Source: Whitmania pigra | Lineage: Eukaryota; Annelida; Clitellata; Hirudinida; Haemopidae | Reading direction: 5' to 3' | Length of the DNA stretch: 64,000 bases | Assembly (NCBI GenBank): GCA_021613335.1 | Contig: JAJTWR010000323.1 | Coordinates: forward strand, 663,501 to 727,500 | Part shown: in pieces, positions 28,701 through 52,183 of the stretch | How the letters are laid out: the number at the start of each line of letters is the position of its first letter | Position numbering within the stretch: position 1 is the stretch's first letter | Notes under the pieces: generated by a model | Told to the model about the DNA's origin: nothing | Databases searched by the model: none | Seen by the model: the letters and a program-made list of their open reading frames with translations, nothing else | Program-made: the position numbers and the translations under genes

Positions 28701-30498
28701 AGAAGGGACTTGGCAGGATTTTTGGCTTCCTTGTGGAAATGGTGTCTCAACAGTGCATCCCTCATGTCGTCTGTACTTTCACTCCTTACTTGCTTCACAG
28801 CTCACTCCTCTGAAGCGAGTATGCTCACCTTAATTCGTTTAAATTATTATTATTATTATTATTATTATTAATTGATTATCAGTTGGCAATTTGACTAAAT
28901 TTTTACTTCAGCCATGAATCATAATCATTTCTGCAATTTAACAAAATATCATTGATAAAATAATATGCCTCAAGCACTATATAAATGAGCTACTATTATT
29001 ACTACTGTTATTATCATTATCGCCATTACTATTGTTAACAACTGCTCAATAGATTACCTCGAAAATTAATTTTCAATGTCAACAAATCACATTGCGACCT
29101 AATTTTAATCAGTCTCCTCATTGGTCAACACGAACGTCAACAAATACCAGGCTCCAAACAGCTCCTTCTTCGTCTGCCTCTTGAAATTCACCCAGAAAGA
29201 GTTCTCGGCACCCAAAAAGGGGAGCGTGTTGCTACTCAAAGCATTCCAACTCCTTGGAAATCTCATCACCAACTCTGGATGCAGGAGCATTCTGGCAAAA
29301 GTTTGCGAATAAATATTTTAATACGCTGTTATTATTATTATTATTATTAAGCCTTTCAAGCGACATTTTAGCAAAATAGATAAAGAAGCAGAGTATCGAA
29401 ATTAGTTTGCAATTGGATAAAATAGTTTGTTATGAGTTTCATTATTTTATTTATTAATTTAACCAAAATTAATAAAATGATAAAATGTCATTTTACATTG
29501 CAGTCAACGTTTCTATCCGAAACGGCTTGTTTGATCAAATCAAGAAACAAGAAACAAATTTCCCAAACAACTGAAGAGATTCTGTGGCTTAAGTTCTTGG
29601 CAGGCTTATCCTTCTTTGGTGATGGACAACTCATGATACTGAAGGCCGAAGGTATCCTTATCGACCAATCACAATCACAACTCTGTAATTTTTTTCATTA
29701 TCCGTAACTCGCTCGTTTTTAGCCGAGAACATGTGACACCTCTGACACTGTGCCTTACGAATTAATTATTATTATTGAGCCGAGTAATACTCAAATTTGC
29801 AATTAAGTTACTAAATTTTAAAAATATATTTGCAGATGATTTTAGATTCTAATGCCATAAATTTCTTTCCTCAGACATCCTGAGCATCCTCTTGGACCAA
29901 GGTGGATCAAACTTCTTAAAAACTTCCTGCCAACTTTCCACACTCACGATCAGAAACCTTTGCTTCCATCCCAACAACAGAGCCAAACTGCTGTCGAACG
30001 GTAAACAAACTCAAAATTCAAAACCGAATCACAAATCAACCTCACCGGGTTATCCTGATCAACTTCAAGAAATTCCAGCTGACATTGAATTCCAATTTTA
30101 GATAAAATTGTTGCCTTCCTCCTAAAATGTCTGAACGAGGAGTCCGACCATTTGACCTCCATGGCGTGTTCAGCTCTTCTCGTGCTGCTCACTTGCAGCC
30201 AGAAGGTCAGACATCATTGGAATTACATTGCGGATTACGAGAATTTATTCATTATTATTAAAATACGAACTTATTATGTCATCGTCATTATTATTATTAT
30301 TATTATTATTTTGTACGTACATTGGATTTAAACGAATTAAAAACATCGATGCAGCTGAAAGTAAACCTGAAGAACAACATGGCAGTCATGAAAAGACTCC
30401 AGGATCTTCTGGAGAAACAAGGTTCAAAGTCAGAAGTATTGGGAAAATTTAGTTTGAGACAATCGCTCCAAGACATGATAACAATAATCGATGGATGA
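15229..30498 (+). CDS. RTTN: Rotatin, centriole/basal-body protein
   Basis: Rotatin (Drosophila Ana3) is an armadillo-like centriolar protein needed for centriole assembly and cilia (family knowledge). The N-terminus (HELEQIRQRALSNL, RLLEWFNFP) and C-terminus (LTIRNLCFHPNNRAKLLSN) match rotatin closely. 44 exons: 15229-15447, 15511-15706, 15812-15904, 15984-16074, 16200-16305, 16913-17063, 17293-17582, 17775-17945, 18108-18323, 18565-18680, 18871-18997, 19225-19359, 19560-19670, 19862-20007, 20199-20370, 20622-20715, 20998-21089, 21387-21501, 21848-21953, 22208-22273, 23108-23311, 23411-23623, 23783-24001, 24135-24338, 24542-24602, 24818-24946, 25063-25164, 25356-25517, 25624-25734, 25834-25948, 26190-26279, 26442-26580, 26789-27012, 27174-27311, 27456-27629, 27839-27997, 28145-28254, 28330-28407, 28689-28818, 29113-29300, 29504-29651, 29875-30000, 30102-30205, 30355-30498. 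Total 6285 nt, 2094 aa; human rotatin is about 2226. Every junction keeps phase. Exon 9 could end at 18335 instead. Two introns use GC donors. Confidence 0.95.
16298..16450 (+). repeat. 44-45 bp tandem repeat copying a rotatin 5' splice site
   Basis: The end of rotatin exon 5 plus its donor (TTATCAAG|GTACA) is the start of a 44-45 bp unit repeated at 16298, 16342, 16387 and 16431 (the last copy reads TTACCAAG). Two more copies lie at 16809 and 16853 just before exon 6. Each copy carries a donor-like AAG|GTACA. Confidence 0.85.
16586..16705. repeat. 17-bp tandem repeat in rotatin intron 5
   Basis: About seven degenerate copies of GTACTATGTAAATGTG, lying between the two blocks of splice-site repeats. 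Confidence 0.8.
16809..16870 (+). repeat. Second block of the 44-bp splice-site repeat
   Basis: Two further copies of the unit seen at 16298-16450, starting at 16809 and 16853, about 40 bp before rotatin exon 6. Confidence 0.8.
19371..19443. repeat. 21-22 bp tandem repeat in rotatin intron 12
   Basis: Four near copies of TTACTATTACTTATTATTATG shortly after the donor of exon 12. Confidence 0.8.
19686..19799. repeat. (GAT)n microsatellite in rotatin intron 13
   Basis: About 110 bp of GAT with few interruptions, starting only 16 bp after the donor of exon 13. Met- and Ser-only ORFs across it are artefacts. Confidence 0.95.
22290..23010. repeat. 73-75 bp tandem repeat with paired GATGGC cores, rotatin intron 20
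   Basis: About ten diverged copies fill most of intron 20 (22274-23107). Each has two cores, TCGATAGATGGCG and about 32 bp later TTCGAAAGATGGC. First-core positions include 22421, 22496, 22568, 22643, 22718, 22822, 22894 and 22968; second-core positions include 22453, 22528, 22600, 22675, 22784, 22855, 22926 and 22999. The core resembles a YY1/Pho binding site. Confidence 0.85.
25165..25355 (+). other. GC-AG intron of rotatin (intron 27)
   Basis: Donor GAG|GCAAGT, acceptor CTCAG|GT. Splicing here joins RDVE to VCVSGL in frame, as expected for rotatin. No GT donor near 25164 keeps phase. Confidence 0.85.
25949..26189 (+). other. GC-AG intron of rotatin (intron 30)
   Basis: Donor AAAG|GCGAGT, acceptor CACTTAG|CA. 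Nearby GT dinucleotides give the wrong phase, and reading through meets a stop four codons on. Confidence 0.8.
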
Positions 30499-30520
30499 CT
30501 TTCACAATTTGAAAAAAAAC

Positions 30521-30540
30521 TTTATTAAAAAAAAAATAAA
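30521..30540. promoter_or_regulatory. Interleaved poly(A) signals for the two convergent genes
   Basis: Plus-strand AATAAA at 30535-30540 serves rotatin (37 nt after its stop). Minus-strand AATAAA at 30521-30526 serves the HDGF-like gene (about 140 nt after its stop). Each signal lies upstream of the other's expected cleavage site, so the two mRNAs should overlap at their 3' ends. Confidence 0.65.
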
Positions 30541-30664
30541 TAAAATAAACAAGTCACATTGGTGTCAGATTTAAAGATTCAGTGTTCCAAAAACAAATCG
30601 GGCAATGCGTGACCAACAAATGATAATTGTTTGCTTGTAATCATAATCGTTCGTAATCAATCGT

Positions 30665-33600
30665 TCACTCGATGTTTGCTTCCCCAGAATTTGAGGCCAC
30701 AGAATCATTGACAACATTCTCCATTATGGTTGCTATTTGACTCTCGAGTTGTATGCTGTCCTGTTGAATAATAAGCTTAATAATTATAATATTATAATGA
30801 TCATAATTAAATATCATTTAAAATCTTATGCTATTTAAGTATATAGCATTACTAATGTTATTATCGTCCAGTAAATAAGCCAGATTACAAATACCTTACT
30901 TAATGACTCGGCAGTCACAGGATTGCTAAGTTATAATGTTAATCATAATAACATTAAATGTTTAATTATAAGTAGGGAAACTAACATCCATCCTCTGTTC
31001 ATCATCGGTAAACATGATCGAAGCATTCCTCGCTCCTTGCTGCAAGTTCACAGACTTGTTCTGCTCGGCAAGCGAATCGTCGAACATCGTGGCAGATTCA
31101 GAAGCCCTCACGTCCACCTCGCCAAACCTCTCCTCAGAAATTTGAACTCTGGGAGCGTCGACATTGTCGTCAGCTTCTTGCAAGGTCACGGTCGATTGAT
31201 GCGAGGAAGACTTCGAAGAATCGCTGTTTTGTCCGTCGGCCTTTATCGTGCTGTCGAGCGAATTTTCCGTCGCTCCTGCAGAAACTCTCGAAATAACCTC
31301 GTCCAACAACAAAGTCGCTTCTCTCGTGATCAGACCGTCGTTAGCCGAGCTCGCAATGTCGCAGCCTTCCGAGTCTGCTCCTTCCGTCTCGTCCGGCCGA
31401 TTCGCTTCGTTATCTTTTTCTTTCAATCCTTCGGAAATATTTTTGTCAGCATCTGAGTGAGCCTTCTTAAGAGCATCAACCTCGTGGTACAAACTCAGTT
31501 CCTGAGGAGCATCCATTTCATCTTGAAGACTCAGATGAACGTCTTCCTTGGAGTTTCCGAAAGATGATGAGATTACTGCGGATGATACAAATCTAATTGC
31601 ACTTCCACATTTGCATCGCTCATGCATGAATTATAATACATATATAAATATATTACAAACTATGTACATTATTTATTATTACATAAGTAGTATACACTGA
31701 TTAATAATTTATTACTTAAAGAAAAAATTGTTTCAAGTGAATTGCACAGAAACACTCACTGGACGTGTCTGCCAAAAGATCATCACCATTGGAAAGGTAA
31801 CCTCGCGCTCTTCTGCCCAAATTGAGAGTGTCAGTCTTGAAAGCAGGCAGATCCGCAACAGCCTGGGTTCATTGGAAATAAATTCAACTTGAACATGAAA
31901 CCTGTTGGTTATGTTTGGGCATCTCACCTTAGCAAGTAATGTTTCATCCCTTTCTGGATTAAGGAAGAGGCTCTTGAACTTCGAGTAGAGGAAATCTGCC
32001 TTCAATTTCACCTTCTCGTCGCCAGAATAATGCCGACACTAGGAAAACATATGAAAATATGTGTAAAGTGATGTACAAGCACAATCGAAGATGATACTTC
32101 GATTAATAAATTGTCAACCTTCTTGATAGTGATGATGATGTCGGGATTGTTCCTGAGTATGAAGGAGTTGAGTGGAAGGTCATCGAGTTCATCCATCAAA
32201 CGGAGACATTTGACCTCATCCTGACAATTTCAAGATGTTGATCATTGATGCAGAGAAAATACATTTTAACTGGGATAATTCCCAATCGCCACTTTAACAG
32301 TATTTCTAATTATGTTGGAAAGTATAATTTATTAAGAATTTATTTTATTTAATTATTTATTTATTATTATTATTTAAATGAACGTTAAATGTGCAAGGAT
32401 ATAAAACAATATAGCCACTAACAGGTGTACTGTCTTCATAACACAGTGATGTTTTTATGTCCAGTTCCAGTTGAGTCAATTTGATCTTGGCATGATGCAC
32501 TGAGATATTCGTTCACGTTTTCATTACAATGGCAACGTTAGAAATATTTCGAAAGTCGAGTGAGTTACGTGCACTTTATTGCGTAAAGTCGCTCAGAAAG
32601 CGAAAAAAAAACAGGTCATGGCATAAATGAGTTTTAATTCTAGAATCTCTTATTTAGCAGCTAGCATTTAATTCTCAAATTATTTGTAAAAAATCATAAG
32701 TTAAAAAAAAATGGTGAAATTGGTAAAAGTTGATTTGACATTAAAATAAACCGCTTAATACAAGTCGAAGAAGTTGTCACATCAATTTCAATCGATTTCG
32801 TAATTAAGTGATGAAACAACAACTCACAGTATTTCTCCTGCAGTTTCTTCTGAGCTGCCATTTCCTTGGCATCAACGCTAAGACACAAACTTAAATCATA
32901 AATGATTAGAGTTAAATTAATAATTTTTTACAAGTTTTAACTTAAATGCCAATCATAAATAAAATGAATCCTTACTTTGTATTTACTTCCTCCTCACCCT
33001 AAGAACAAAACAATTTAAATCATTAATCATTAATTTTTAATTTAATCCGAGGTAATAATCACAGTAATGCAAGAATCTAAGGTACTTACATTTTGTTCAG
33101 TGGCTGGTCTGTTAAAATTCAATTAATCGATAAATCAGTGAATTCGTTTAAAACGGATGAATGTAAATTGTAACAAATCAATTACATTGTTTAGTAATAA
33201 TAATAATAAATCAATGTTGCTCAGTCATGGTTAAATAATATCAATAATGAATGCAACCCCACATACCCTGGTGATTTCTGTGTGATTCGCTGCTGGAAAA
33301 TAATTTTAAAAGTTTAAAAGCACAAAACATTTGAATAAAAACTAATAAAAATAAAACTAAATAAAAATAAATAAAACTAAAATAAAACTAATCCAAACCA
33401 ACCTTAAATTGTTTTGCATAGCTCACAAATCTAAATATTTAAAAAATTAAAATTTATACATTTATGATGAATTAAAGGTCACTTAAAGGATTAAATAAAT
33501 CTAAGCATCTTCATTATGGAAAAATATCATTTATTATTATTATTTTACTTACGTCTTCTTAACTTTGTTTCCAAAAATCTTCTAAAAAGTATAAAGAAAT

Positions 33601-35420
33601 AATGTAATAATGTTATAAAGTAAGCAGTGACGAAAGATGCATTAATTTAAAAATTAATTTAAACTAACAGCTTTTGAGATATATCCGCTATCAAGCTTTA
33701 ATCTTTTTCCATAAAAACTTCCCTGTTAATAAATTCAGTAGAGCTTAATTTGCATAGAAATAAAATATTTGGAAAGCACAATCTATCTTCTTACATACTT
33801 CTAACATAAATAAAATTAGTAATCTTTTAAAACAGATAATAACATTTGATCACTGAAATCATTAACCGTTTAAGTGAATATTGTAGTAACAAGTAACAAG
33901 TAGTAAGATATAGATTATGAGAAGTCACAGAAGTTAATGCGTTGACTTTACGAAGGCAATAATCTTAAGGAGTCCGAATCAGAAACAAATTTATTTATTT
34001 ATTCAGTTATGCATGCAGCATAACTGGGTTAGTGTTAGGGCTTAATAAGTCAAGTACAAACTTAGGTTATTTTTAAAACTTAACATAACGAATTTTTAGA
34101 GCCTTCCGAGCTAAATATATTCCGAGCATAACATAGCGGCCACTCACCTCTGCCGAGAGCTTCCTTTTATAGGGACGTTTCTGCAAATAGAAGTAACGTT
34201 CACCAATTCAAACATGTCGCACGAGCGCAACTCAACGACTAACCACTTTAACCGCAGGGGGTGAATTTGTAGCTTCAGTCTCAAAATCATCTTCCCTGTC
34301 TTCAGCATCAGATTCCTTTGCAACAATCTCCTGCAAAAAGTAAATCCATTTATTCAAATCATTTCTCTTACACCAATGCAAAACATAATATGTTGCATAA
34401 CTGCAATCAAGCGATTGATAAACGATAATTAAGCGACATCATTGGCATTAGGCATATATCATTCGTTAAGCATGCATTAATCATTAACCCGTTAACCTTA
34501 CATTAAGCATTAGGCACCTATCAAGTATTAAGCACATATTTATTATGTAATACATATTTATAATATATTTGCAAAAATAATTAAGCCTATAAGTCGTGCA
34601 CAACTCACGCTGCCAATCATCACGTCGGGGTTAGTGAGCAACTCTTGCAATCCCTCGTTAAACAACTTCCTGTTGTGAGGTTTTCCATACTGATCCTTGT
34701 GTTTCTCGTACGGAAAGATGTCCTTCGGTTTTAAGAAATACCTTAAAAAATAAATTCAAGTTCAAATATTGAAAGTTAATTGCCTCAAAATTTTTAAAAT
34801 TTAAGAACTCACGTCTCGTGAGTACCGTAGAAAAATATCGGATACTTCCCTTTCGGAATGTACGATCCTTCGGGAAGCTTGTTTATCTGCAACAAGTTTC
34901 ATTGCAATGTCTTCATATTATATTAAATAAAAACTTATATTTATGAGATCAATACATATGTATATATTATATTTATATACATATACAAATTATATTTGTG
35001 GGAGCAACTTAATTAAAATAAGAAAGAAAACGTTTGCTTCATGTAGTTTACTATCCTTGTAGGAAAAACATTATTCAATAATACTATTATTGATGTTAAT
35101 TAATAACTAAACATAAATCTTTGTTACTGGAAATAATGAACCACTTAACAAGTATTATTATTATGAAAGTAGTACAACGAAAAATACAATAACTTGCCAA
35201 AATAGCTAAATGAATTCACAAGCTTGAAATGTCAATAAACTAACAAACCCATAAATATTAATAAACTAACAAACCCATAAATATTAATAAACTAACAAAA
35301 CCATAAATATTAACAAACTAACAAACCCATAAATATTAATAAACATACCCTCGCAGGCCAATGAGGATGGCCTCTGACTTTGGCAAAGATTAAGTCTCCT
35401 GGTTGGTACTCGGTTTGCAT
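30665..35420 (-). CDS. HDGF-related / LEDGF-type chromatin protein (PWWP + IBD)
   Basis: Nuclear chromatin-tethering protein of the PSIP1/HDGFL2 type. Exons in coding order: 35420-35349, 34886-34813, 34741-34609, 34330-34244, 34180-34148, 33722-33669, 33581-33553, 33430-33403, 33292-33267, 33108-33090, 32998-32976, 32877-32828, 32499-32423, 32220-32119, 32038-31928, 31862-31760, 31575-31014, 30925-30895, 30760-30665; 569 aa. The PWWP domain (residues 1 to about 93) shows [26 protein letters not shown] and [10 protein letters not shown]. An acidic stretch and a basic NLS-like KRPYKRKL follow. The integrase-binding-like domain (about 195-300) has [22 protein letters not shown] and [10 protein letters not shown]. 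The tail is acidic and Ser-rich. In family members the PWWP reads H3K36 methylation and the IBD binds partner IBM motifs. The 3' end is uncertain: an alternative donor at 30986 would give a different short C-terminus. Confidence 0.92.
35233..35344. repeat. 26-bp minisatellite next to the PWWP exon donor
   Basis: About four copies of AATAAACTAACAAACCCATA-type units end only a few bases from the donor of the first coding exon of the HDGF-like gene (35349). Confidence 0.85.
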
Positions 35421-38269
35421 ATTTGGTAATTCAACGGCACACCAACTTTTTCAAAATTTTTTAAAACAACATTCAAAAATTGCAATAAATCAACCGACGA
35501 ATCAACCCAAGCTACAATATTACGACGATGAAGAGCACAAAAGCTGTTTGCATCCACTAATACTTTAATATCGTTCAGAATAACAAAGACATCTATAATA
35601 TTATTACAATTTTTAAAATATAAGTCAATTTAAGCATTACAAACTTTTTTAATTTTATTTTATAACAAATGTCATTATCTTTAACATTTTCAAAGCAAAA
35701 TAATGCCGAATTATTAACTCGACGAATGGAGCGATTTATTTATCATCTCTTATTATAACCTATTTTTGCTTTTCATAACAATATTGGCATAACAACGGAC
35801 TAGTGGCTACTCTTCTGTCTGGATAAATCTGGCGTGGTTCTATTTATTTGTCGTTCGCTATGTCAACAATTCTCAAGGGCTGTTCGCATTTCTAACTTCG
35901 TAACAGGATATAATAAATAATACGACTGTTCGCATTTCTAACTTAATAACTTATTATAATAATACCATTATTTGACATCGAATTAGTAACTATTCAGGCG
36001 TCTATCAAACTTAATCGTCCTTTAATCATTATAAGACGAGCATTAACAAATATTTTGAAATTTGCGATGTCCTTATTGAGGGTCGACAAAAGGTCGACGA
36101 TCTGAATTGTATTGTTCAGAAATGACAATATTTGATCGTTCAAAATTAAATAATTTTCATCAGAATAACTTCGAAGACGCTATAGAAAAATGGAATTGTA
36201 TTCAGAGGTACTAAAAATACAAAAACATTGTAATTCGCTGATGCTGATAACCGTTTCAAGAGTGTATTTGTGACATAAAACTCATAAAGTGATAATTAGT
36301 TACTAAATAATAAATGATTGCAGGAAACAATTAATCTTCAAGAGTAATAAAACATTCATGTTCAACTTCAAATTTGATCTTAATTCACAAAGGATGCCAT
36401 TTGTTAGACGTAATCGATAGGCAAATGAGCCTCATTTATTTTCAGAGTTAAACATGTCCCTTTATTGATATCTTATGCCATTCATTGACTTTTGTAGAAG
36501 GATAGGTAAGCATTTAGACACACCTGATTAATTATCTTGCATGTTGTTTGCATAATGAACACCGATCTCCCTTTCGCAAAGTCAATTGAAATAAAGGTCT
36601 AAAGTGAATCGAAACTGGATCCATGTTCTTTGCAAATTTACAAATTCGTGAATTTTAATGAGCCTGGAAATCAAGTGAAACAGAAAGGACTGAGTTCCTT
36701 TGCGTAATTACATAATTAATTGTATTTTAATTTCTGCGAGGAATTAAATGTAATTACTTTGCTCGGTTCAAACAAAACATTCAATAGAATACCTGGTTCA
36801 TCAACTTGTTCTTGGACAAACGTGAAACTGCATTTTCAATCTTTCGACCTACCTTCATTTTGTTTTTGTTTTCCATTTTGTTCATTTTTACTCTTAAATG
36901 TCTGAAATTTCTCATCTTACATGGAAATTACTCTTTGGCTTAAAGTTGATAAATATAGTTTATAAAGAAAAAACATGATTTATTGCACTGAAAATTACTT
37001 AAAATGCGGTCGTACATTTTACGCGCCAAAGCACATGCACTATTGCGTCATATTTGTCGGTCACCGTCCCATAATATATTTCAATAAAAGTGTTTTTATT
37101 GATTTAACCTTGACAGATAGTAGTCAAGCTGCCATTAAATAACATGCCGCCCAAACTGAATTTTTTTTCTAAAATCTTAAGCATGTTTTTGTCTTTGGAT
37201 GCCAGATGTGTCCTTTTTATGAATTGATTTTTTTTCAGTTACTATATTATTGTACAGAAAACATTATGAGATGCTAAATACGCAATTTAAGGATAAGTGA
37301 CAATTTATCATTTCTTGACGGAAGCTAGTCAGAAATGTGGTAAGTTGTTGATGATTTGTTGTTTAATTTGTTAAAAAAATCTTTTAAAATTAAATTCAAC
37401 CACATGTTCATCTGAATTTGAGATTAATAATGTAATTTCATCAACAAATTGAGGTCCGTCCACTTAATAAGGTACATTTACAGATTATGTATATTACATC
37501 ATTATCGAATAATAACTACATCTTAATTAGCAGGCCCAATTAACCCATGAAATGTCCGCTGCCATCATCATCAGCCGGGATCGATTAATTCAGGTGGCCC
37601 CAGAAAATGGATGTCCCAATCAGCATCCTAGCCCTCCGCCTCCAAACGAGTTTATGGACGCATTTTCATTTGGCGGACTCATAAAACATTCTCATTCTTA
37701 ACAGGTATAAATTGACACATGCACGAAATAAGCACATTTTCCCATGGATATTGTCACCGAATCCGATTAATCGAATTTATTTAACGAAACGCATATCGCT
37801 AACCACACGCAGACAGTCGGTTTGTCGACTTGTCAACTGTTTATTAATTCTTCAACTACAAATCTAACAATTCAATGATTATTCCATCGAACGAACATTG
37901 CGTGCATTCGAATATAAATCGTTTACAAAATCATAACCACGTCAGTCGAGTTTCATTTAATCTGAACACACAGTTAGGCGTCTAAACCAGTTAAATTCTC
38001 ACAAGCAATTTATGTCCTAAACAAACATTACAATTAAAACATTAAAATAAAAATTAAAACATTGAAACTAAAATTAAAACAATAAAATTAAAATTAAAAC
38101 CGGTCTTCCGTTGAAATCCTCGATGGAAAGTCTCAGGACAAATAAGAAGAACTTAATAAAAAAGTCAAACATGAAAAAAGGAATAAATCGAATAAATCAA
38201 ATAAACAAACAAAAATAAAACAATTGAACAAAAAAATATTATTAAAAAGGAATACATTTTGAACGTTGA
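35421..38269. other. Intergenic region upstream of the HDGF-like gene
   Basis: About 2.8 kb of AT-rich DNA between the HDGF-like start and the 3' end of the SLC6 gene. No open frame resembles a protein. A GC-richer island at about 37540-37700 ends in a TATAAA-like sequence and may be regulatory; I can say no more. The part nearest 38269 may be 3' UTR of the SLC6 gene. Confidence 0.5.
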
Positions 38270-38279
38270 GATTGAAGTC

Positions 38280-38321
38280 AACAGGTGCGTTCCGCCAGGA
38301 ACAGCGGTGAGCGCACCTGTT
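38280..38321 (-). other. Inverted repeat (hairpin) downstream of the SLC6 stop
   Basis: Perfect 10-bp arms AACAGGTGCG / CGCACCTGTT are separated by 22 nt that contain a second small inverted repeat (TTCC/GGAA). It lies about 290 nt past the SLC6 stop, so it could be in the 3' UTR. The arms also contain E-box sequences CAGGTG/CACCTG. Confidence 0.6.
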
Positions 38322-38369
38322 CTTTGATAAAGTTCTCCTTCCGGTTTTTTGTTTTTCGAAAAAGTCTCA

Positions 38370-38452
38370 AATGAAATTAATCGAAATTAATCAAACGATT
38401 TAATCTAAATTAATCGAAATTAATCGAATGAGTTAATCTAAATTAATCGAAC
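38370..38452. repeat. Degenerate short tandem repeat (AATTAATCGAA)
   Basis: Repeated TTAATCTAAATTAATCGAA-like units in the probable 3' UTR of the SLC6 gene. Confidence 0.6.
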
Positions 38453-38607
38453 GCATCACGTGGTCGTTTGTACCTATTCTCAAACAGAACATTTTAATCC
38501 TAAGATCAATCTTAAAAAAAAAAAAAACAAATCGCGCCAAATTAAGCACTGAACGATAAAGTAGCTTGTTTAGCGATTAAAGTCATCCCAGTGACGTGAC
38601 GATGACG

Positions 38608-50517
<11,910 letters not shown>

Positions 50518-51099
50518 CTTGACGAGCAGAGATTGATCGCTCGAATGATTTGAATGAGTCTTGAGTGCGAGAGGCGCTATGAAATTTATCCACTCCTCAG
50601 AGGCCGCTGAGCATCACGCGTAGATACCTTGCTATGTAAACGACTCGCCAACCGTTGCAACTTATAAATGGAAACTTCGAATCCTTCAAAATGCGCAGCT
50701 TAAACGCACTCGTAGGAATCATCTCTATTTAAGATCCATTATTTTCAGCGACCACCAATTTCTTTATTGCGCTACAGCAATAGCCTGTAGCAACAATATT
50801 ATGAATAGGCCAGACGCGCTCCGGTCGAAACGAGAATTTCAGATTTTTTGTTTAAATTCAAAAACAGGACTATCGCTAGTAAAAATTACAACAAATCTGA
50901 ATTGATACTTGATTTTTAAAATCACGAGCTATAACATGTGGAACGTTTTGCTTTACCTTTATTAAATAAATGTGTATTTCTTTTATAACTTCGTGGAAAA
51001 ATTTTTGAATAAAAAATTTTAACAGACATTCATTAACACGAGAACTTTACAAATGTTATTTAGGTTCACTGTCGTCTGCAAGGAGGCGTTGGGAACGCA
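50518..51099. promoter_or_regulatory. Divergent promoter region, SLC6 / PSMB3
   Basis: Only 582 bp separate the two start codons, which face away from each other, so both promoters and 5' UTRs must lie here unless there are further 5' exons. No clear TATA box or named element could be assigned. Confidence 0.5.
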
Positions 51100-52121
51100 A
51101 TGGAAGTAAATGGAATTTTAAAATTTAAATGAATTTTAAGTAAAAATGATGTCTCAGAATGTACTTTTTGCCAGCTCTCAAAATCTGGGTCAGCTGTCGT
51201 TGCGATGACAGGATCGAAATGTATTGCGATCGCTACTGATACCCGCTATGGATCAGAATCGTTGACAATTTCTTCGGATGCTCCTAAAGTTTTCCAACTT
51301 AGACCGCAGTTGTTCGTTGGATTCGCTGGACTTTATTCCGATGCTTTGACTCTGTTGGTGAATCGTGAAGGATGGTAACAAGAATTAAATTTCTGATTTA
51401 TTCTTAGATACGAAGAGTTAAAGTCTAAAATGTATTTGTACGACCTCACATCGAAATCCAAAATGGAAGCAAAAACTCTCACTGGTCTAATTTCCTCACT
51501 TCTTTTTGAGAAGAGGTAATTGTTCCCATTTTAGAATGTTGCTACATTAATTGTTCACTTATTGTTGGTAGATTTGGGAATTATATGATAGACAGCATAG
51601 TAGCCTCTTTGGATAATTCTTCTCCGTATTTGTCGGCTTTGGATAGCTACGGTTTTCCCACTTATCACAACAATTTTGCTGCCGCTGGTACATGTAAATA
51701 CCAGTTGTTGGGATTGTGCGAAACTTTCTGGAAACCGAGTTTGGTGAGTGAATGATGGCACATCGCAGCCCTCACGATATGATTCGAATTTCAACTGACA
51801 ATGAAATTCCAAGGTTGAGCATAAAATTTGCATGCCCTCGCTCTCAGTCATTTTTGTAGCATTACCCAGAGTTACTGGCACATAAACGATACTTGATTTT
51901 ATTCAGGAGATCTCGGAGCTATTCGACATTATTTCACAAACCATCCTTAACAGTGTGGACAGAGACCCCCTATCGGGTTATGGTGTTAAAGTCTACATGA
52001 TGTTGGTATCTTAAGTCGTCTGAGAGATCATTAATCTTGATGAAATTAGTATTTGAGTAAATTATTTTTTAGTTCCGAGGAACAGACTGTCGTCAGAACT
52101 CTCAGAACCAGAATGGATTGA
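51100..52121 (+). CDS. PSMB3: 20S proteasome subunit beta-3
   Basis: Non-catalytic beta subunit of the 20S proteasome core. Exons: 51100-51105, 51175-51364, 51416-51515, 51572-51743, 51907-52001, 52073-52121; 612 nt, 203 aa, against 205 in human. Matches along the length include SGSAVVAM near the N-terminus, VGFAGLYSDALT, LLFEKRFG, AAGTCKYQLLGLCE, ILNSVDRDPLSGYG and the C-terminus TLRTRMD. As expected for beta-3 there is no cleaved propeptide or Thr1. The first coding exon is just two codons (Met-Glu). The junction at exons 2/3 is less certain: the first AG (51406-51407) used with the GTAACA donor at 51372 would make an in-frame stop, so I use GTGAAG and the AG at 51414-51415, which keeps the frame. 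Confidence 0.93.
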
Positions 52122-52177
52122 AGCCTCTTTGAACTAAAGTTTTTATTATTAAAAACATTTGAATTTCCTAAAAAGTC

Positions 52178-52183
52178 AATAAA
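52178..52183 (+). promoter_or_regulatory. Poly(A) signal of PSMB3
   Basis: AATAAA 57 nt after the stop codon. Confidence 0.6.

Noticed and set aside
30923..31456. 177-codon plus-strand ORF opposite the last large exon of the HDGF-like gene
   Set aside because: The minus strand encodes the acidic tail with consistent splice phase; the plus frame is Arg/Ser-rich antisense shadow with no domain.
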